Below are positions 15,229 through 22,000 of a stretch of DNA of 24,224 nucleotides, one piece after another (positions within the stretch are counted from its first letter, which is position 1; the number at the start of each line of letters is the position of its first letter). The stretch is from contig CAKQOW010000033.1 of NCBI GenBank assembly GCA_934256595.1, forward strand, positions 1-24,224, in the 5' to 3' direction. The notes under the pieces were generated by a model. It saw nothing but the letters and a program-made list of their open reading frames with translations. It ran no database searches and had not been told where the DNA came from. The position numbers and the translations under genes were made by a program. Source of the DNA: an uncultured Clostridia bacterium. GTDB lineage: Bacteria > Bacillota > Clostridia > Peptostreptococcales > Anaerovoracaceae.

Positions 15229-18200
15229 ACTTAAAAAAATAATGATAATCGGCTCAGGCCCTATAGTCGTAGGGCAGGCGGCTGAGTTTGACTATGCGGG
15301 CACACAGGCCTGCAAGGCAATCAAAGAAGAAGGAATAAAAACCATACTTGTCAACAGCAACCCTGCCACAATAATGACTGACACCGATATTGCAGACAAG
15401 GTATATATAGAGCCACTGACAGCAGAGGCTGTAAGCAGCATAATCGAAAAGGAGCAGCCTGACGGATTTCTCGCAGGCTTCGGCGGACAGACAGGACTTA
15501 ATCTTGCAATGGAGCTTGAAGAGGCAGGAGTATTTGCCAAATACGGCGTCAAGCTTCTGGGAGTAAACAAGGACAGCATCAAAAAGGCGGAGGACAGAGA
15601 GGCCTTCAAAGAACTGATGCTTGAAATAGGGGAGCCTGTTCCGCCAAGCACCATAGCGACTCATATGGAGGAATGTTATGAATTTGTGAAACAGGTGGGA
15701 TATCCCGTAATTATAAGGCCGGCATACACACTGGGCGGTACCGGCGGCGGCATTGCAGCCAATGAAGAAGAACTTGACCTGCTGGCAAAGCGCGGAATGG
15801 AAAACAGCGCGATAGGTCAGATACTCCTCGAAAAATCAGTTGCAGGCTGGAAAGAAATCGAATACGAGGTAATGCGTGATGCCAAGGACAACTGCATAAT
15901 CGTGTGCAGCATGGAAAACATAGATCCTGTAGGCATACATACAGGCGACAGCATAGTGGTTGCGCCGGTGCAGACACTGAGAGACAGAGAGCATCAGATG
16001 CTGAGAAGCTCCGCATTAAAAATAATCAAGAGTCTCGGAATAGAGGGCGGCTGCAATGTGCAGTTTGCGCTTAACGGAGATACAGGCGAGTACATTGTAA
16101 TAGAGGTAAACCCTCGTGTAAGCAGGTCATCTGCCCTTGCCTCAAAGGCTGCAGGCTACCCTATAGCAAAGCTGGCTGCCAAAATAGCGCTGGGTTATTC
16201 CCTTGACGAGCTTTCAAACTATGTAACCGGAACCACCAGCGCATGCTTTGAACCTACCTTAGACTACTGCGTTGTAAAATTCCCGAAGTTCCCGTTTGAT
16301 AAATTCAGGACATCACTTAGGACTTTAGGCACGCAGATGCAGGCTACAGGCGAGGTTATGGCAATATGCAGAACCTTTGAAAGCGCGCTCCTCAAGGCGG
16401 TTACATCACTTGAAGTTAAATGCGACGGTCTCCGCAATCCGTACATAGACGGACTTAACGATGAGGAACTTGTTGCCAAGCTCAAGAGAGCCGATGACGA
16501 AAGACTTTTTGCCATTGCGGAGATTTACAGAAGAAACATATTTACCGTAGAGCAGCTCTTTGAAATAACGGGAATTGACCCGTGGTTCTTAAACAAGATA
16601 AAGAACATAACAGATATGGAGGAAACCCTCAAAAATCAGCGTCTGACAGCGCAGCTTCTCAGAGAGGCCGAAACCATGGGCTTTACCGAAAACGAAATTA
16701 TGGAGCTTTCGGGAGTTGAAAGAAGTGCCATATCCGATATGAGAATATATCACGATATATTCCCTGTCTACAAAATGGTAGATACCTGCGGCGGTGAATT
16801 TGAAGCGCTGACTCCGTACTATTACTCAACCTATGACGATGAGGACGAGGTCATATACGACGGCAATGACAAAATACTTGTAGTAGGATCGGGTCCTATC
16901 CGTATAGGTCAGGGTATAGAATTTGACTACAGCTGTGTTCACGGCGCATGGGCAATCAACAGACTGGGCTATGAGTCCATAATGATAAACAACAACCCTG
17001 AAACCGTAAGCACCGATTTTGATACCTCAGACAGACTGTATTTTGAAGCATTGCATGTAGACGATGTGATGAACGTTATCAAAAAAGAACGTCCTATGGG
17101 AGTAATTCTCCAGTTTGGCGGACAGACCTCGCTTAACATAACCGAGGATTTATACAACAGAAGCATCAATATACTGGGAACGGAATTCAAATATATTGAT
17201 ATGGCAGAGGACAGAGAAAAATTCTCAGAGCTTCTTAACGAGCTTGACATTCCTGCGCCTGACGGCTATGCGGTAACCACAGAGGAAGAAGCCTTTGCGG
17301 CGGTAGCAAAGCTTAAATACCCTGTAATGGTAAGACCGTCATATGTAATAGGCGGCAGAGCGATGCAGGTTGTGTACAGCGATGAGGAACTGCTCAAATA
17401 TCTTAAGGAAGCCGTATCGCTTTCGGAGGAGCATCCTGTGCTGGTGGATAAGTACATACAGGGCAAGGAAATGGAGATAGACGCTATAGGCGACGGAGAG
17501 GATATTCTGATACCGGGCATAATGGAGCATGTCGAAAGAACCGGAGTACATTCCGGCGACAGTATTTCCGTATATCCGCCTTATTCACTGCCCGAAAAGA
17601 TAAAGGAAAAAATAATAGATTATACGGTGAAAATCTCAAAGGCGCTGCACATAGTGGGACTTGTGAATATCCAGTATGCGACAGACGGTGAAGAGGTTTA
17701 TGTAATAGAGGTTAATCCGAGAGCCTCAAGAACAGTTCCTATTCTGAGCAAGGTTACGGGAGTTCCTATGATAGAGCTGGCTGTAAAGGCAATGCTGGGA
17801 GCAAAGCTAAAAAGTACAGAGTACGGAACCGGCGTATACAAAGAAGCTTCCAAATATGCGGTTAAGGTTCCTGTATTCTCCGGGGCAAAGCTCATAAACA
17901 CTGATATTGCGCTGGGACCTGAAATGAAATCCACAGGAGAGGCGCTGGGTATAGACAGCGATCTTCACAAGGCATTTCTCAAGGGATTTGAGGGAGCAAA
18001 CATACCTGTACCGCAGGCAGGCGGCGTATACGTTTCGGTTAAAGATGCCGACAAAAATGAATTTACCGCGGATGTCATTAAAAAATACAGCGCGGCAGGC
18101 TTTAAGATTATGGCATCGGAGGGTACAGGCAGATTTCTTGCAGACTGCGGTATAGAGGTTGATATACTTGCGCCGGAAGAAGCGGAGAAGCTGGCAGGAA

Positions 18201-18388
18201 AGGATATAAATATACTGATTAATGTTGCCAATGTAGGCAACAGAAAAGGCACAGAGGGACTGTCGCTGAGAAGAAAGGCAATAGAAAAAGGCATTGCAGT
18301 TCTCACATGTATGGATACGGCAGCTGTGTTCCTTGACGTAATCAAACTGAAGCGCGAGGGCGTGCAGCTTGAATATGAAGCAATCTAA
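15212..18388 (+). CDS. carB: Carbamoyl-phosphate synthetase large subunit
   Basis: CarB makes carbamoyl phosphate from bicarbonate, ammonia and two ATP. The 1058 residues match the usual length of about 1060-1070. Two homologous ATP-grasp halves are visible: each opens with a GSGPI motif and FDY, and has an ATP-binding region (RPAYTLGGTGGG in the first, RPSYVIGGRAMQV in the second) and an IEVNPR motif. The C-terminal ~120 residues (FKIMASEGTGRFLADCG, NVGNRKG) form the MGS-like allosteric domain that senses UMP, IMP or ornithine in known enzymes. The start overlaps the end of carA. No neighbouring pyr or arg genes are present, so it is not possible to say which pathway it mainly serves. Confidence 0.97.
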   Translation: MPKDSKLKKIMIIGSGPIVVGQAAEFDYAGTQACKAIKEEGIKTILVNSNPATIMTDTDIADKVYIEPLTAEAVSSIIEKEQPDGFLAGFGGQTGLNLAMELEEAGVFAKYGVKLLGVNKDSIKKAEDREAFKELMLEIGEPVPPSTIATHMEECYEFVKQVGYPVIIRPAYTLGGTGGGIAANEEELDLLAKRGMENSAIGQILLEKSVAGWKEIEYEVMRDAKDNCIIVCSMENIDPVGIHTGDSIVVAPVQTLRDREHQMLRSSALKIIKSLGIEGGCNVQFALNGDTGEYIVIEVNPRVSRSSALASKAAGYPIAKLAAKIALGYSLDELSNYVTGTTSACFEPTLDYCVVKFPKFPFDKFRTSLRTLGTQMQATGEVMAICRTFESALLKAVTSLEVKCDGLRNPYIDGLNDEELVAKLKRADDERLFAIAEIYRRNIFTVEQLFEITGIDPWFLNKIKNITDMEETLKNQRLTAQLLREAETMGFTENEIMELSGVERSAISDMRIYHDIFPVYKMVDTCGGEFEALTPYYYSTYDDEDEVIYDGNDKILVVGSGPIRIGQGIEFDYSCVHGAWAINRLGYESIMINNNPETVSTDFDTSDRLYFEALHVDDVMNVIKKERPMGVILQFGGQTSLNITEDLYNRSINILGTEFKYIDMAEDREKFSELLNELDIPAPDGYAVTTEEEAFAAVAKLKYPVMVRPSYVIGGRAMQVVYSDEELLKYLKEAVSLSEEHPVLVDKYIQGKEMEIDAIGDGEDILIPGIMEHVERTGVHSGDSISVYPPYSLPEKIKEKIIDYTVKISKALHIVGLVNIQYATDGEEVYVIEVNPRASRTVPILSKVTGVPMIELAVKAMLGAKLKSTEYGTGVYKEASKYAVKVPVFSGAKLINTDIALGPEMKSTGEALGIDSDLHKAFLKGFEGANIPVPQAGGVYVSVKDADKNEFTADVIKKYSAAGFKIMASEGTGRFLADCGIEVDILAPEEAEKLAGKDINILINVANVGNRKGTEGLSLRRKAIEKGIAVLTCMDTAAVFLDVIKLKREGVQLEYEAI

Positions 18389-18412
18389 AGAATATGCAAA
18401 GACTTGTGTTTT

Positions 18413-18438
18413 ACCGCTGTCATATGACAGCGGTTTTT
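18413..18438 (+). terminator. Intrinsic terminator of carAB
   Basis: ACCGCTGTCATATGACAGCGGT is a perfect palindrome of 22 bp, followed by a T-run. Confidence 0.93.
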
Positions 18439-18504
18439 GCAGGAGCGCAGAGAATATTAGATGCATTAAGTCTCATAAAATTTTTCAAAAATTTAAAAAG
18501 CCTA

Positions 18505-18533
18505 TTGAAAAAAGAAACCGTATATGGTAGACT
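18505..18533 (+). promoter_or_regulatory. Upstream promoter of the flavoprotein gene
   Basis: TTGAAA (18505-18510), a 17-bp spacer and TAGACT (18528-18533) preceded by TGG form an extended -10 promoter. An AT-rich symmetric stretch (AAATTTTTCAAAAATTT, about 18479-18495) precedes it like an UP element. Transcripts from here would have a ~490-nt leader. Confidence 0.5.
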
Positions 18534-18598
18534 TTCTTTGCTTGACTAACAACAGGTGCCGTATACAACAGTATGTGCGGCATATATTTTAAAGAGCA

Positions 18599-18616
18599 AG
18601 TTAGCAAGTGCTAACT
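18599..18616. promoter_or_regulatory. Dyad operator-like site 1
   Basis: AGTTAGCA and TGCTAACT are 8-bp inverted arms with a 2-bp centre. A hairpin-forming sequence (TGCCG with CGGCA, ATAC with GTAT) lies just upstream at about 18557-18582. Confidence 0.6.
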
Positions 18617-18726
18617 CAAAACTTCCGCTTTATTTCATTGAAACAGACAGGAGATAAAAGCAGGAATAAGGCTGAACTTTAATGTCGTATCAGGGTTATA
18701 TAGCACGGAATTGAATTTTAATCAAG

Positions 18727-18744
18727 AGTTAGCCTTTGCTAACT
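18727..18744. promoter_or_regulatory. Dyad operator-like site 2
   Basis: AGTTAGC and GCTAACT are 7-bp arms around CTTT. The stretch 18696-18744 aligns without gaps to 18865-18913, with about 38 of 49 positions identical. Confidence 0.6.
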
Positions 18745-18895
18745 AAAATTACAGACTTGTTTATTCCCATGCAATATTAAAATCAGAAGACTGTAGTAAA
18801 TGAGGGTTTAAATAAGCGCAGTGAGAGGAAAACAACTGGATAAACGCAGGATGCTGCAGCAGATTTATATAGTGCAGCATTAATTTTTAAGAATG

Positions 18896-18913
18896 AGTTA
18901 GCATATGCTAACT
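18896..18913. promoter_or_regulatory. Dyad operator-like site 3
   Basis: AGTTAGCATATGCTAACT is a perfect 18-bp palindrome. It ends 17 bp before a TATACT hexamer (18931-18936), so it covers the -35 region of that candidate promoter, as a repressor site would. The TTAG/CTAA half-sites recall DtxR/IdeR-type metal regulators, but that link is a guess. Confidence 0.6.
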
Positions 18914-18930
18914 AACAGGTTTATTCTTTC

Positions 18931-18936
18931 TATACT
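18931..18936 (+). promoter_or_regulatory. Proximal -10 element of the flavoprotein gene
   Basis: TATACT lies 93 bp before the start codon. The -35 position falls in dyad 3 (CTAACT), a poor match, so activity may depend on a bound regulator. Confidence 0.35.
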
Positions 18937-18971
18937 GCTTTGGGATGTTGTCAGGCGGGGACTATAAACAC

Positions 18972-18982
18972 AGGAAGGAGGT
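18972..18982 (+). promoter_or_regulatory. Orphan Shine-Dalgarno-like sequence
   Basis: AGGAAGGAGGT is nearly a perfect anti-16S match, but no ATG, GTG or TTG lies at a workable distance; the nearest downstream start is ATG 19030, about 47 bases on. It might be a ribosome standby site, a relic, or the site of a leader with a rare start codon. Confidence 0.4.
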
Positions 18983-19029
18983 TAATAATTTAAAAGGTAA
19001 ATTACTGATCAAGAAAGGATTTTTTGAAT

Positions 19030-22000
19030 ATGAAGAAAAAAATATTGTCTATACTTCTGATGATGGCAATGATAGTTTCGATGTTTCCGGCATCGGCGTT
19101 TGCAGGCACAGTAGACAACTCATATACACCGGGAACGTATACCGGTGAAGCGCAGGGGCTTAAAGGTAAAGTAAATGTCAGTGTGACCCTTGCAGAAGAT
19201 AACGGAAATGTGATTATTTCAGATATAACCGCTACAAGTGAAAAAGAAACTGAAAGCTACTGGAATATGGCTATCGGTATTCTTGATAAGATTAAAGCAA
19301 ACAATGGTACAGATAATGTAGATGCAAAAACCGGTGCAACAGTAAGTACGCAGGCTATTATAGATGCGACTGAAAAGGCGCTTGCCAAGGCGGTTTCCGA
19401 CTTTACAGGCGGAACGGGAACAGAGGCTGATCCGTATACCGTTTCAAGTGAAGCAGGGCTCAGATATATTCAGCAGCAGGTATCTGACGGTAACAGCTTT
19501 GCAGGACAGTACATAAAGCTTACCTCAGATGTTACGCTTACAGGCGAATGGATACCAATCGGTTCATCTGCATCATTAGCATTTGCGGGTCATTTTGACG
19601 GAGCAGGACACACTGTAAGAAATATGACTATAACAGACAATAAGCTTGGCTATGCCGGATTTTTCGGTTATATACTTTCGGGGGCGTCAGTCCGTAATGT
19701 GACACTGGAAAATGTTTCGATTTCTGTAAAAGACGCAGGAAAGAACTTTTATGCAGGTGCACTCGTTGCTTTTATGAAAGTTGACAGTAGTGGGAATACT
19801 ATCTCAATAGTGGATAACTGCTTTGCTTCCGGAGATATAGATGTATCTGCAGCTCCAGCAAATAAAGCGACAGTGGCAGGTGGTCTTGTTGGATTCAGTA
19901 ATCAGCGTGCAGCTGTTACAAACTGCGGGACAAATGTAACAATTAATGCAGACTCAGGTACAGGGCGCGCAACTGCAGGTGGTCTGGTTGCTTGGACAAG
20001 TATTCTGTCTCTGTTTATGAACGATTATTCATTAGGGGACATTACTGTAACAACCAGTAATAAAACGTATAATTGTGCGGGCAGTATATTTGGAACTTTA
20101 AATGGTATAATCTATAATTGTTATACAACAGGAAATGTGACGTTCGTGGGTGAAGAACTTAAAGATCCGGCAGGCGCATTTGCAGGTAATTTGGCTGCGG
20201 CTTCATATGTGGACAGTTGCTATTACTCAGGAAGTGATACTCCTTTTGGAAAGGTGTCAGGAAAATATAATGAAGATACTGTGTTAAAAAAGACTTCTGA
20301 GGAACTGGGAAGTGAAGCCTTTGCACAGCTTATGCACGATAATCTTTCATCTGCGGCATTAGCGGCAATGACTGAAAAGACTAAAGTGGCTAATATAACA
20401 GGGTGCAGTGATTTTGCTGCAATGACAGCGCGCGTAGATAATAAGTTTTATGACTGGGCAGTAAAGAATGGAACTGTTTCCCTTACAAATTCTCTGTGGA
20501 CAACAGGTGAAATAGACGAGTCTATATTTGCATCAGGTAAAGGTACTGCAGAGGAACCGTATATCATTGCAACAGAAAAGCAGCTGCGCGACTTTGCAGG
20601 CTCGCTGAATGACAAAATCGACTATACAAACAAGTTTGTAGCGCTCGGAGATGATATTACGCTTTCATCTGACGAATGGAAGCCTGTAGGCAGAAGTGAC
20701 TATCTGTTTAACGGTACATTTGACGGACAGGGACATACAGTTTCAGGAATGACTCTGGGAAGCGCGGAAAAACCATTTGCGCTTGACAAAGAGAACCTGT
20801 ATATAGGTTTCTTCGGAGTGCTGGGACCTCAGTCTGTTATAAAGAACCTGAACCTTACAGATGTTGCTTTCTATACTACCTTTGGTGCTACAGCATATGT
20901 AGGCGGTATAGCAGGAGTAATGCAGGGCTCAAGAACCAATAACAACTTTACAGGCGCAGTTATTGACGGCTGCTCCGTTTCGGGCAACCTTTCGCTTAAA
21001 GGCGATAAGGGCAACCAGTTCGTAGGCGGCATTGCCGGCATGCAGTACAAAGGCGCCGTTATAAATTCCGCAGCCAAGGTAGACGCTTCGGGCGTTGTAC
21101 TGGCAGGAGACCTGGCTGAAGTAGGCGGCCTTGTAGGTCTTAACAACAGAGGTCTTGTTGCAAACTGCCGGTCAGACAGTACAATCTACGGCAGCGGCAG
21201 CCGTGAAAACGGAAATGAAGGTATGGCGGTTGCAAGTAATCTGGTTGCGTGCAATGCAGGTATGCTTGTTAACTGCTGCGGCTCAGGAAATGTTACAACT
21301 AAAGAACATTCAGTTTATGCCGGAATGGTATCAGGCTGGGTAACAGGCATAGGCAAGAGCTACAACTGCTGGTATAATCTTGACAGCACAATGGTTGTAG
21401 GTGAGGAGACAGACAACCCGCTTACAGTAAATCCTGTAGAGTCAATAGGAACAAAGGTTGCCTCAGGCGTCAACGACGAGGGTGATGCATACACAGGCGG
21501 TCTTGTAGACAGGATGACAGGATACAATTCAGCAAGCTATAGTGCGCTTGCAGATAAGATGAATGAAACCTTTGCAGCATTCCCTGCGGATATCACTGCT
21601 TATGGATTAGATAATAACGCTTTAAAGAACTGGGCATATACTGACGGCACTGTTACTTTTGGAGATACCAACGCTGCAGTAAACTATGTACAGCCTGAAT
21701 GTGAAAAGGTAGAAAAACCGGAGCTTAAGCTTAACGACGGTACGTGGTACGGTCGTGACAACGACAAAAAATCAGTTGTAAAAATCACAGTCAAGGGCGG
21801 TGAGGTTACAGAAAAAGACGTTGTATCAGGTGAAACAAGCGGTGAAAGCTTTGATGCTGCAGTAGAAAAAGCGAAATACAAAGCTACATACGGAGACTTC
21901 TCACACTATGAAGCATTTGATTCAGGCAAATTTGCAGGCGGAAGCGGTACAGCGGAAGACCCGTACAGAATTTCAAATGAAGCGCAGCTTCGCTACCTGT

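Larger units (their letters stand above)
18389..19029. other. Long regulatory intergenic region upstream of the flavoprotein gene
   Basis: This 641-bp region carries the carB terminator, an upstream promoter, three related units each holding a GTTAGC/GCTAAC dyad, a second -10 element and an orphan ribosome-site-like sequence. No protein gene is supported in it. Confidence 0.75.

Noticed and set aside
17807..18466. A 219-codon frame on the minus strand over the end of carB
   Set aside because: It is the antisense shadow of a well-conserved carB domain, runs through the carB terminator and has no ribosome site.
18945..19148. A 67-codon frame overlapping the start of the flavoprotein gene
   Set aside because: It lacks a ribosome site, overlaps the clear signal peptide coding sequence in another frame and shows no protein-like features.
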